64,000 nt of DNA from Bradyrhizobium sp. CCGB12 (GTDB lineage Bacteria; Pseudomonadota; Alphaproteobacteria; Rhizobiales; Xanthobacteraceae): assembly GCF_024199845.1 (NCBI RefSeq), contig NZ_JANADO010000001.1, positions 5,518,001-5,582,000 of the forward strand, given 5' to 3'. The position numbers were made by a program, and so were the translations under genes. The notes beneath the pieces are model-generated. The model worked only from the letters and a program-made list of their open reading frames with translations, was not told the DNA's origin and did not search any database. Shown here piece after piece: positions 29,929 through 38,651 of this stretch. Within the stretch, counting starts at the first letter, position 1; every line of letters starts with the position of its first letter.

Positions 29929-30072
29929 ATGGTCAGCCTCGATCTTTGGAGGCAGCATTCAGGAATGAGGTGTGACAATCGATTCAATCTTCAACCCCTT
30001 GCCGGGCGATTCGATTGGGCGATCGCGCGTCTGTATGCCACCACATTAAGAACGGGGCTGCTAAGCATCTGA
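29929..30072 (+). CDS. short ORF directly after the third nod box
   Basis: A 47-codon frame, MVSLDLWRQHSG..., with an inner ATG at 29965 preceded by GGAGG and AGGA; the shorter form has 35 residues and ends LYATTLRTGLLSI. No family is recognised. It may be a NodD-controlled peptide or the broken 5' end of a lost gene. The first ATG is only 14 bp after the nod box, so the second is the more likely start if translated. Confidence 0.25.
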   Translation: MVSLDLWRQHSGMRCDNRFNLQPLAGRFDWAIARLYATTLRTGLLSI

Positions 30073-30331
30073 AATCGCTTGATGCCGCTCCGACAGAACG
30101 AGTCGACGTTGACTCTAGGAACGGGGCGATCGGGCACGTTTGACAATAGGATTGGGTCGCCGCTCATAAGTCATTGATTTACCTAAGGCACCCCGCCCCG
30201 ATTTTTTTCGCTCCGCGATGGAGCGAAAGAGCATGCTGCGGGCGAACTTCGACGCTGCGACGACCCAAGCCAACCGAAACTCTGCGATCCCCCTGCGTTC
30301 TTCGGCTCGAAAATATTGGGATCGAAAAGAC

Positions 30332-30691
30332 ATGAAATGGATTCTGGTGGTGCTGGTTGGCGGCGTGGCACCGGTTCAGACCGATCTTGTGTTCGAGAAG
30401 CTCTCGGACTGTCTGACTGCCGAGGAGCAGCTGCAGCAGACGTATGCCGAAGCCTACGGCGCTTTGAACCGAAGCTTTAGGGCTGATGGGGATCAATCGG
30501 AAAGGCGTAGCCGTCGCGACTATCGCCGCGCCCGGGAAGCCGAGAGAAGGAGACCGACCAACGCTGGAACCTGCGTACCGCACACAGGGACGGACCAGCC
30601 CATTACGTCTCTAGACATTCAACCCGCTACACCCTCACCACAAGCGGTCCCGCCGCCCGCACCATCGCCGAGCCCGAGTCAAAAGCCATAA
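30332..30691 (+). CDS. small exported protein with proline-rich tail
   Basis: A 119-residue hypothetical protein starting MKWILVVLVGGVAPVQTDLV at ATG 30332. The N-terminus resembles an uncleaved or cleaved signal segment; then come FEKLSDCLTAEEQLQQTYAE, a basic middle, TCVPHTG, and a Pro/Ser-rich tail. The pair of cysteines (DCL and TCVP) could form a disulfide. I have seen this general layout in small bradyrhizobial exported proteins, but no function is known to me. The frame is open upstream, but the earlier starts lack a signal segment. It ends about 100 bp before the convergent jetD-like gene. Confidence 0.55.
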   Translation: MKWILVVLVGGVAPVQTDLVFEKLSDCLTAEEQLQQTYAEAYGALNRSFRADGDQSERRSRRDYRRAREAERRRPTNAGTCVPHTGTDQPITSLDIQPATPSPQAVPPPAPSPSPSQKP

Positions 30692-30796
30692 ATCGTGGCA
30701 AAGAGCTACCTCACGGAGTTTCCGGAAGGACCCGCTCGGCCACCAAGCCTACACCTTCGACGACGTCCGCCCGGATCAAGGCTCATAGCAATGAGA

Positions 30797-31957
30797 TCAT
30801 CTGACCACCGGGAGACCAGGCTTCGCGGACGGCAGCACTGGATCCAACTCCTCCTGCTCCAGTATCTTGGCGCCGTCTTCGGCCAGGTACGCTGCCAGAG
30901 CTGCAATTCCGGACTCCGGCGGGCATCGCGCCGGAGCAGACTTTTTCGACGGCACCTCACCGGATCGTTCGGCGATTTCGATGCTCATGAGATGCGGAAG
31001 TATCGGACGGCCGACCGCGCGCTCGATTGTGTGGAATATCCAGGTGCCGTCCGGATCGATGTCCGACCAGTGGAAGATCGGGGTTTGTTCGGACACCAAA
31101 CCCGAGATCGTGCGCAGGGCGTGTTGGGTGGCGAGCGAGGGATATCCGCCAACATACATCGTCGTTCCCAGCCGACCGGGGTCAGCCTCGGCGATGTGCC
31201 TGTTGAAGCTTGCGAAGTTTTCGATCGTCAAAAGGTAGGCCGGCGGTTCCCGGAAGCGGACACGATCAGCCTCCTTGGGCGCGATCCCGAGATAAAGCGG
31301 AGCCGCTCCGGAGAGGTCGGCTCCTTGAAGGTCGATCTTGCCCGCGATCAGCAGCGGCGGCGCAAAACGCTCCAGTCCGATCGCCCGCAGTGCCTCGCGG
31401 GGCCGCGCGCCCGGAGGAAACTCCATAATGCCGCTCAGCAGCCGGACCACGACGCCCTCAAGGCGTTCCAGCGTCTTGCTGTGCTTCACCGTCCGTCGCG
31501 AGAACGTCTTGTAGTCGACGTCGAGATGCTTCTTGTCCAGGATCGCCTGGGCGAGATCGAAAGCGTGACGAAGTGTGTCGACGTCGGACGAAGCGAACCC
31601 ATGCCACGTCTTCCCGCGCCCCCACACTTCGGCGATCTGAGAGGCGCTGACTTTCAGCGAGTCGTGCAGCGCCGATCCGGCGACCAGCCGCGCAGCGGCG
31701 TCCTCGGCCATCTGTGGCGCCGGGGTGCGACCGAGGTATCGGTACAGGGTCTCCGCCGAGACCAGCCGCACGTGTGCGACCTGGTCCCGCTTGGCGCCGC
31801 GGCCCCACCCGAGGGAGACCGCGCCAGCAGTTTCGGCCTCCTGGATCTGTTTCAGGAAAACGTCGGCGGCGACGACGGACGGGAACGCCGCATAGTCTGG
31901 ATGCGCGATCGGACTCGCGGCACCGGCTTCGAAGCGGTCGAGAAGGTCGCCAAGCAT
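30797..31957 (-). CDS. JetD-like protein of Wadjet defence systems (DUF3322-DUF2220), orphan
   Basis: A 386-residue protein matching the JetD subunit, the topoisomerase VI/Toprim-like nuclease of the Wadjet anti-plasmid system. The N-terminal part (LLDRFEAG ... FPSVVAADVFL) fits DUF3322; the C-terminal part has the DUF2220 Toprim pattern, with Glu in LLTIENFASFN and the acidic pair in FHWSDIDPDGTWIF. The length is nearly that of a full JetD. The SMC-like JetC and its partners JetA and JetB are absent on both sides. It lies 29 bp after the stop of a NolL-like acetyltransferase on the same strand, which is not a usual Wadjet neighbour. It may be a relic, or a stand-alone nuclease. Confidence 0.75.
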   Translation of the reverse strand: MLGDLLDRFEAGAASPIAHPDYAAFPSVVAADVFLKQIQEAETAGAVSLGWGRGAKRDQVAHVRLVSAETLYRYLGRTPAPQMAEDAAARLVAGSALHDSLKVSASQIAEVWGRGKTWHGFASSDVDTLRHAFDLAQAILDKKHLDVDYKTFSRRTVKHSKTLERLEGVVVRLLSGIMEFPPGARPREALRAIGLERFAPPLLIAGKIDLQGADLSGAAPLYLGIAPKEADRVRFREPPAYLLTIENFASFNRHIAEADPGRLGTTMYVGGYPSLATQHALRTISGLVSEQTPIFHWSDIDPDGTWIFHTIERAVGRPILPHLMSIEIAERSGEVPSKKSAPARCPPESGIAALAAYLAEDGAKILEQEELDPVLPSAKPGLPVVR

Positions 31958-31986
31958 CCGGTCCCTGTTCAGTTACAATTATCGTT

Positions 31987-33084
31987 TCACTGCGGCGTTC
32001 CGAGAACAATCCGAGACACCCATCCAAGGTCGTGCACAATCCGCCGAATTGCCATGGCGACTACAACAATCCCCACTCCGATCATGCCGGCGACTGCAAC
32101 TCTGGTCGACAAATCCCAAGTTTCTTCTAACGGGACCAGATCCATAAGGCGAAACACGGTACCCTGGATCAGATAGAGAAGTAGAGTGCTCTGGCCAAGC
32201 TCCACGGCAACAAAGCCAGCCACACGATTTGGACAGCTAACGTTCCACAACTGCAGCACTAACTTCATCACGACCGCAGAGGCCGCCGCAGAGCCGAGGA
32301 ACATGAGCAATACTTGCCTAGCGGACGCTATATCGTGAATTAGAACAAGATTGTTGTAGACATAGGTCTCTTTGCGCCAGCTAAGATAGCACGCGCAAGT
32401 AATCGCGGCGAGTAAGAAGATCAAGAGAGGTTTGTAACGTGAGTTTATGCGCGTACGCCATTTGCTCGCCTGAGCGAAAACGAATCCCAGGCAGAAGAAC
32501 GGATAAGTGTATCTTAGCAAAGGCACTATCGAAAATGTTATGGGCACGATTGCAACCACGATGACTGAAATGCATATGATCCACATCGATAGGCGCCCGC
32601 AGACCGCCAGAAGAAGCCTAATGGCCAGGAAGGAAGCAAATGCTGCCCATACGAACCAATATGAGCCAATGAGATCAGCGGCAAAGTCCGACACTCCGCC
32701 ACTTACGCTGTTCAAAGATAAGGCTCCGGCCAACTTGAGCGCGGCCAACTTGATAATCTCCATAAACGTGCACCAAAATAGTGTTGGCAGCAATAATTGC
32801 ATTGCACGATCGCTGACGCTGCGCGCGAGCGATTTTCGCAGGAGGGCTCCGGAAGACAAATATCCGCTTATCGCCATAAAAAGCGGCATATGAAACATGT
32901 AGATCGACTTGTAGTACGGCGAATTCCAATAGTCGTTATCTCCGTAGATGACGTACTGGGCTAAATGTCCGATTACAACGAAGATGATGAGCAAGCCCTT
33001 GGCAAAATCGAACCTCAGGTCTCGGCTAACCGCTTCGGCTGACTGCGAGCACTGCCTGGTTGAAAGCGTAGCGTGATCAAGCAT
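31987..33084 (-). CDS. acyltransferase-3 family membrane protein, NolL-like O-acetyltransferase
   Basis: An integral membrane acyltransferase of 365 residues with about ten hydrophobic segments. RDLRFDFAKGLLIIFVVIGH and YMFHMPLFMAISGYL are the acyltransferase-3 family motifs, including the key His in VIGHL. The start sequence closely resembles rhizobial NolL, which acetylates the fucose of Nod factors, and NodX belongs to the same family. No nod box lies in the 300 bp upstream and no fucosyltransferase gene is in the window, so surface-polysaccharide acetylation is the alternative. The jetD-like gene follows after 29 bp. Confidence 0.75.
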   Translation of the reverse strand: MLDHATLSTRQCSQSAEAVSRDLRFDFAKGLLIIFVVIGHLAQYVIYGDNDYWNSPYYKSIYMFHMPLFMAISGYLSSGALLRKSLARSVSDRAMQLLLPTLFWCTFMEIIKLAALKLAGALSLNSVSGGVSDFAADLIGSYWFVWAAFASFLAIRLLLAVCGRLSMWIICISVIVVAIVPITFSIVPLLRYTYPFFCLGFVFAQASKWRTRINSRYKPLLIFLLAAITCACYLSWRKETYVYNNLVLIHDIASARQVLLMFLGSAAASAVVMKLVLQLWNVSCPNRVAGFVAVELGQSTLLLYLIQGTVFRLMDLVPLEETWDLSTRVAVAGMIGVGIVVVAMAIRRIVHDLGWVSRIVLGTPQ

Positions 33085-33849
33085 GGAGCCTCAAGATGCG
33101 GTTGTGCGCCTGCTCCGTCGGCGGACCGTCCGGCTTTTGCGAAGGTGATTGCGGGTTCTTGGTAGGCGAAATGCGCGAGTGGTAGGCGACGTCTGGGTTC
33201 TTCGTCAACCAGGACGGCTCCTTCTCAATTTGGTCACTTACTTTCCGTGTTTCGAACCGCCCCGGGTCCGCAGCACCGTCTCGCAGGTCACCCGCCAGGA
33301 CGGCTGAGTCCTAGTGGCTCAAGATCTCGTTGGCAGAAGACCTGCGGAACGCCGACTATGCCAACGTATAGCTATTCAAGGAACGGCTTCCCTGGCATTC
33401 CTTTTCGGATCGACGCGATGACCAGGACAGGCGAGGAGCAGCTTTGGGACTTCGGTTTATGAGATAGGACCGGCTGTTTCTCCCCCGTGAGCATCGTTTG
33501 CGAAGCGTCCCCCACAGAAGTCGTGCGAAGCACTGGACCATAGTCTTGTGGCTCAAATGGTTGCTCGACGACCTGATGCGACGCAACGATACGTGTGCGC
33601 CTCCAATCGCGGCACGGCCAGCGAGCCTATCAAACACGCCACACATATCAGGGTCTTCCGCAATCCGCACAAACACTATTGCGAGTCGCGAAGTTTTCCA
33701 TCCAAGTTGGGACTGCACTGCGCATTCCAGAACACGAACACGTAGATCGCAGATAAAGCTTGGCAGCGCGATTAGCACGGCCCTGGCCAGGGCCTGGCCT
33801 CAGGATAACTCTTCTCCAGAATACTATAAATCGAAGCTAAGGAGCTAGC
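33085..33849. other. divergent gap between the acyltransferase gene and a small DNA-binding-like gene
   Basis: No supportable gene. The strong ribosome-binding site AAGGAGCTAGC at its right end serves the ORF at 33850. Confidence 0.5.
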
Positions 33850-34110
33850 TTGAGCTTAACTCCCCGCTCCTCTCGCTGGACCAAGCGAGAAGACGAACTG
33901 CTGCGCGAGCTTGTTGATGCAGGCGCGCCTGTGAAATCCATCTGCGAAACGCTCAACAGGTCCGAGCCAGAGCTTCGCAGGCGCGGCTACTACATTGGCC
34001 TACCAAGGAAATGGTTTAAGCAGAGCCTGCCTCACAAATTTGAACAGCGCGATCAGTCGGGCTCGTGCCTGACGGAGGGCAAGCTTGACCGCGATTTGGA
34101 AAGAAGATGA
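33850..34110 (+). CDS. small SANT/Myb-like DNA-binding-type protein
   Basis: An 86-residue protein starting at TTG 33850 behind a strong ribosome-binding site (AAGGAGCTAGC). SSRWTKREDELLRELVDAG, then VKSICETLNRSEPELRRRGY, is a helix-turn-helix of the Myb/SANT type with the first-helix Trp (W-T-x2-E-D). Small proteins of this type are frequent in Bradyrhizobium and related genomes and may be regulators. No operon partner is adjacent. The charged C-terminal tail is probably disordered. Confidence 0.65.
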   Translation: MSLTPRSSRWTKREDELLRELVDAGAPVKSICETLNRSEPELRRRGYYIGLPRKWFKQSLPHKFEQRDQSGSCLTEGKLDRDLERR

Positions 34111-35759
34111 GGAGACGAGCGCGTCCGAACCACGCACCGGAACTCAAGTCGAAAGCGGCGCTGGCTGCAGTCAACGTTGATCGCACGTTAGCCTTCGCGG
34201 GCGAATAATGCAGCGTTCCTCTTCAGATCAACATCATGAAAGGCGCAACTCGAAGGCGGCGCTGTCATGCGTTCGGCCCAAGCAGGAAGTCGGATCGCCG
34301 TGCCAACGATCAAGTCGCTGCATGTCAAGGTCGGCGAATTCCCGCTGGAGAAGAAACACTCGGCAGTAAGGCGTCAGCCAGCCGCGTGATTATTGAGCGA
34401 AAAGCGAAGCGTCGCCTGTCGTGCAGTGACATGCTGGTGCCTTCCATTGGATCGCGCGTTTACCGCGACCTTGGGCGGACTGCAACGGCCTCATGCCCGA
34501 ACCAAAGCAGCACACGCCGGATGACTTGAGCTCCACCAATTTGCGGAAGATGAACAAGACGTCGTCATGGACGCGTCGATCAGGATCTTCTCGACATGGT
34601 CGTCCTCCGTTTTCACGCAGTCGACCATCAATGGAGTTGGTCCCGTCCGCTTTCCGCCGCCTGCTTTCGACGGACTGTTGCCGTAAGATCGATAACTCCA
34701 TCTTTCTCATGGTGCCCTATGCCGAGCAACATCCGATCATTGGATTGGTGGATCACAGATTGATTCCTCAGCCACAATGGACCAAAGCCGCGAGTCAGCA
34801 ATTGCGCAAATCTTTTTGCGGGCAAGGCGTGAGACCGTGAGCGATACCCGGCCTCGACCCGCTCCTCGCAAATTGCGGCTAGTGGCTTCTCGAAGCTATC
34901 ATTCGGCCTCGCACACACGCGCTGATTGACGACCAGTTTTGGTAGGTGCTCCGCAGGCTGCTTCAAAGATACAACTCAGCACCACCCCCGCTATCTCAAC
35001 GCTCGGGGAGTGGCTGGTCAACTTTGCTTTCAGGGCAGTAAGGCTGGCCATGAAATTGGCGGCGCGTGACACCCAGCGCCTCGCTTGACCTAGCGCATGG
35101 TCGCGTTGCCGCCAATTTCAGTTCATGGGTCAAAATCGCCTCAGCCCGGCGCGGGAACCAGCGATCTTGAAGCTCGGCGCGGGTTTACCACCCAGAGGAA
35201 GACGCCGAGTGGACATGATGGATGGCGCCTCCACTTTCATCGCTTTGTCAACGCACCGGTGTACATCAAAGGACATCTTTCGATCAGGTCTTGCCCCTGG
35301 TCTGCTGCTGACATTTTTCTGCGATTGTCATCCGTCGCGAGTCCGTAAGCAGCTCCGAGGTTTTAAGCCGCCACAACACACTTCGCGAGTAGGCGCAAAC
35401 AATAGGTCCAGCGGAAACATTATTCGAAACTCGGATGGCTGACGAGCTCGGTTCTACAGGTGGCAACGAGACACCACTCTTGTCGGTATGCCACCCGTCG
35501 CGACGTGCGCAGCCAAATGCATGATCGATTATTCAAGTGTTCTATCGCGCATCCACCCGGAGATCGGTACGTTATCGAGTTGAGCCTCTCAATGAGGCAC
35601 GAGCGCGGCCAACGTTCCCAAGGCACTCCGGGACAAAGTAGGTCTAAGGCCAAGTCAACTACCAACCCTCGCAATTGATCTAGATGACGCAGCATGTCAC
35701 CTATCGCCTGATGAAATAGCCCGCAGATACAAGTCGGTCAGTCGTCCCAAGGAAGCGGC
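34111..35759. other. long non-coding stretch
   Basis: Overlapping short frames on both strands, none with a domain or coding-like start. CCCAAGGAAGCGGC at the right end is the ribosome-binding site of the next gene. I see nothing else I can support. Confidence 0.5.
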
Positions 35760-36740
35760 ATGCAAGATCAATCCGCATATGTCATCGCCGAACAACCCGC
35801 CTGTTCCTCTCTTGCTGAGATCTTGCGTGGTGAAATCTGCAACAGAAGAGAACTATCGTTTCTCATGGAGGCGCATGATGGTCTCTCTGCCGCGATCGCG
35901 AAACGCGCTCGCTTCACAGGCCTCTGGGCGTCGGGCCTGTCTATTGCCTGCTCCCTGGGTTATCGCGATGCCAACGAAGCGTCATGGAGCCAACTCGTAG
36001 ACGTGGTCGAGCGGATCGTGGACGCGAGCGAATTGCCCGTGCTCTTTGACGGAGATGGCGGCTTCGGTAACTTCAACAATGCGCGCCTTGTGACCCGCAA
36101 GCTCCGCCAGCGTGGCGCCGCCGGAGTCGCAATCGAGGACAGCTGTTTTCCGAAAATGAACTCATTTGTTGGGGATCGGCATCCCCTTGCCGATATCCAC
36201 GAGTTCTCTGGCCGCCTTCGGGCGGTGAAGGATACGGTCGCGGACGACTTGGTGCTCGTGGCAAGGACCGAAGCATTGATCGCCGGGCATGGGATGGATG
36301 AAGCACTCTCGCGCGCTCACGCCTATGCGGACGCGGGCGCCGATGCGATCCTTATTCATTCGCGAAGGAGCACCGCGGACGAAATCCTTTCGTTCACTCG
36401 CGCATGGCAGAACAGATTGCCCGTCGTGATCGTTCCAACAAAATACTACCGAACACCGATCTCCGTATACCGCAAAGCTCGCGTCTCCACGGTCATTTGG
36501 GCCAACCACTCCATGCGAGCGGCAATAGCGGCAATGCGTGAGGTCTGCCGTCGCATTATGGCGGAGGAAAGCACCGTGAATATTGAACCGGATATTGCCA
36601 CGCTCGAGGACGTCTTTGAATTGTTCAAATACGACGAGCTCGCCAGGGCCGAAGCGGAATACTGCGGCACGATGCTGAACCGCGCAAACAGGGAGTCAAA
36701 ACAGGATCCTATCTCCTTTTCAAAGACCTCACGTCCTTGA
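35760..36740 (+). CDS. phosphoenolpyruvate mutase-like protein (isocitrate lyase superfamily)
   Basis: A 326-residue TIM-barrel enzyme of the PEP mutase/isocitrate lyase superfamily. PEP mutase turns PEP into phosphonopyruvate, the first step of nearly all phosphonate synthesis. LMEAHDGLSA, LFDGDGGFGN (metal-binding Asp residues) and EDSCFPKMNSF at about 126-136 are seen. The canonical PEP mutase motif is EDK-x5-NS; here the Lys is Ser (EDS), so activity is not certain, and a related lyase or hydrolase is possible. The start has a good ribosome-binding site (AAGGAAGCGGC). It heads a four-gene set with a nucleotidyltransferase, a CDP-alcohol phosphotransferase and an aminotransferase, which supports a phosphonate role. 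Confidence 0.8.
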   Translation: MQDQSAYVIAEQPACSSLAEILRGEICNRRELSFLMEAHDGLSAAIAKRARFTGLWASGLSIACSLGYRDANEASWSQLVDVVERIVDASELPVLFDGDGGFGNFNNARLVTRKLRQRGAAGVAIEDSCFPKMNSFVGDRHPLADIHEFSGRLRAVKDTVADDLVLVARTEALIAGHGMDEALSRAHAYADAGADAILIHSRRSTADEILSFTRAWQNRLPVVIVPTKYYRTPISVYRKARVSTVIWANHSMRAAIAAMREVCRRIMAEESTVNIEPDIATLEDVFELFKYDELARAEAEYCGTMLNRANRESKQDPISFSKTSRP

Positions 36741-37031
36741 CTTTCGTTTTAGTTGGCAAGGTCCCACTGCGATCTCGAATGTCTGTCATTGCCCGAGATG
36801 TCCTCAGATGACGTAGCACGCCTTACTCGAACTACGGATTTCGGCATCTTGGGCAGGTTGAGGCATCGGATCCGGGCCTCCATCTAGGACCGGCGCAGGA
36901 GTGTTTGCCTGGTGTCACGCTTGGGCTTCCTTTCAATGGCTCTAGCGAGCCAGAAGTCGCTTCATCAACCGTACGCAGCGGCCAAATAGCTCGTCGGTGT
37001 TTCGACTTAGCGGCGATGAAAAAGGAACTAA

Positions 37032-37835
37032 ATGGTGACCATTGCTCCCAAGAACGCCGTGATTCTCGCCGCTGGCTGCGGCTCTCGCCTGCGTCCTTTG
37101 ACCGATCTGCGACCGAAGCCACTGGTTGAGGTCAACGGCACTTCGATCCTTCACAACGCTCTGCGCAGTCTGGAAGCTGTCGGCGTGGGCGATGTCACGA
37201 TCGTAGTGGGTTACCGCAAAGACGCCATTCAATATGCCTGCGGCCGCCGATTTGGCCAAATCAACATCAAGTATGTCGAGTCGACCGCCTTTGAGAGCAC
37301 AGGAAGCGCCTATTCCTTGTGGCTGGCTCGCGACGCCCTTCTTTGCGGAGATTGCTTCCTTCTGGAGGGCGACGTCTTCTTCGAAGAGGATGCGCTACAC
37401 TCTTTGATACGATGCGGCGGGACTGACGTAGCTGCAGTCGTTCCCTTCGATGATTCAATGGAAGGGTCAGCCGTTCTGCTGTCGCAAGACGGCTTCATCA
37501 CAGGCTTTCGAATGAATCAAACTGCATCAGATCTGGTTGCGGATGGACCAAGACTTTTCAAGACGATGAACCTGCTACGTCTTTCGGCACCAACACTCAC
37601 GGCTACGATCGTGCCCACCCTGAACGATATCATCTCCGCCGGAGCCAGACAGACCTATACCGAAGAACTTTTTGGGTATCTGATAAAAAAACGAGATCTG
37701 CGCCTCTCAGCGGCGCGATGCGATGGTCTCAGCTGGTACGAAATTGACAATGCTGAGGATTTGCAAATTGCCGAACGCATTTTCAGGGGCCGAACGAACG
37801 CCTATACGCCGAGACGTGATCTGCAAAAGAGGTAA
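37032..37835 (+). CDS. sugar-phosphate/phosphonate nucleotidyltransferase
   Basis: A 267-residue nucleotidyltransferase of the NTP_transferase type. AVILAAGCGSRLRPLTDLRP is the nucleotide-binding signature, with KPL following; LLEGDVFFEEDAL carries the metal-binding Asp. In gene clusters with PEP mutase such proteins often attach CMP to a phosphonate (as PntC does for 2-aminoethylphosphonate) or to phosphocholine. Start ATG 37032 follows AAAAGGAAC. A CDP-alcohol phosphotransferase gene starts 6 bp after its stop, so the likely product is a CMP-activated head group used by that enzyme. Confidence 0.8.
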   Translation: MVTIAPKNAVILAAGCGSRLRPLTDLRPKPLVEVNGTSILHNALRSLEAVGVGDVTIVVGYRKDAIQYACGRRFGQINIKYVESTAFESTGSAYSLWLARDALLCGDCFLLEGDVFFEEDALHSLIRCGGTDVAAVVPFDDSMEGSAVLLSQDGFITGFRMNQTASDLVADGPRLFKTMNLLRLSAPTLTATIVPTLNDIISAGARQTYTEELFGYLIKKRDLRLSAARCDGLSWYEIDNAEDLQIAERIFRGRTNAYTPRRDLQKR

Positions 37836-37841
37836 GAGTCC

Positions 37842-38447
37842 ATGCTAAGATACCTTTGGGATCCAGCGAATGCTATAACCATCGCGGGTCTACTCTTTTC
37901 TTCCACCAGCCTGTTTCTTGCGCTCTCGGAGCGCCTCGAGCTATCTGTGGCAGTAGCGCTTTGGGCTGTTCTAGCGGACCATCTCGACGGGTTTGTGGCA
38001 GGTCGCACGAAAGGTCGAGATCCAGATGTTGCAAAGATGGGAGCGAGCCTCGACGGGTTTTCCGATATCGTCTATGGGGCCGTTCTGCCCGCGGTAATTG
38101 TGGTACAGGTCAGCGAAGCCTCAATTCTCGCCCTTGCGACCGCAACCTCGCTATTGCTGGCTGGAGCATTGAGGCTTAGCTACTTTGCGAACTTCGGCAG
38201 ATCGCACGATGGACGATTCTTGGGCCTTCCCCTGTCATACGACGTGCCGCTCCTGGCGCTCCTATTTCTTTTTAAGCACGTCATTCCTGCTCAAGCATTT
38301 CCCGACGTCGTGAATATCGGCTTCCTGCTGCTCGCTATCGCGCATGTCGCGCCTGTTCGTGTGCCACCACCCAGCGCAACAATGTATACGGCAATCAGCA
38401 TCTTCGCCGTCGCATCATCGGTAGCTTTAGTCAGTCGTTCTCTTTAA
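37842..38447 (+). CDS. CDP-alcohol phosphotransferase-family membrane enzyme
   Basis: A 201-residue polytopic membrane protein with the CDP-alcohol phosphotransferase motif D-x2-DG-x2-A ... G-x3-D-x3-D (DHLDGFVAGRTKG, then MGASLDGFSD). The last Asp is the catalytic base in the family. These enzymes transfer a substituted phosphate or phosphonate from CMP onto an alcohol, most often diacylglycerol. Following a nucleotidyltransferase by 6 bp, it most simply makes a lipid with a phosphonate head group. Start ATG 37842, after AAGAGGTAAGAG. Confidence 0.85.
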   Translation: MLRYLWDPANAITIAGLLFSSTSLFLALSERLELSVAVALWAVLADHLDGFVAGRTKGRDPDVAKMGASLDGFSDIVYGAVLPAVIVVQVSEASILALATATSLLLAGALRLSYFANFGRSHDGRFLGLPLSYDVPLLALLFLFKHVIPAQAFPDVVNIGFLLLAIAHVAPVRVPPPSATMYTAISIFAVASSVALVSRSL

Positions 38448-38651
38448 CTACGGACGGAACTATGACCCAGCGTACGCAGCTTCGTGTTGCAGTCTTCGAC
38501 ACCATGCAGGTCATCTGATGACGTGGAATCTCGTCAACTTCAGTATGTACCATACTCGTCGTCAGGTAACTTTATCCACGGATCGGCACTGCTCGATGCT
38601 TCATCGCCGAGAAATCACGATTGTTCCGAAATTTGCCTCTTCCGCGCACTG

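Noticed and set aside
30695..32176. 493-codon open frame on the plus strand
   Set aside because: It is antisense to the jetD-like gene, whose protein has clear family motifs; the plus-strand product is Arg-rich and without a domain.
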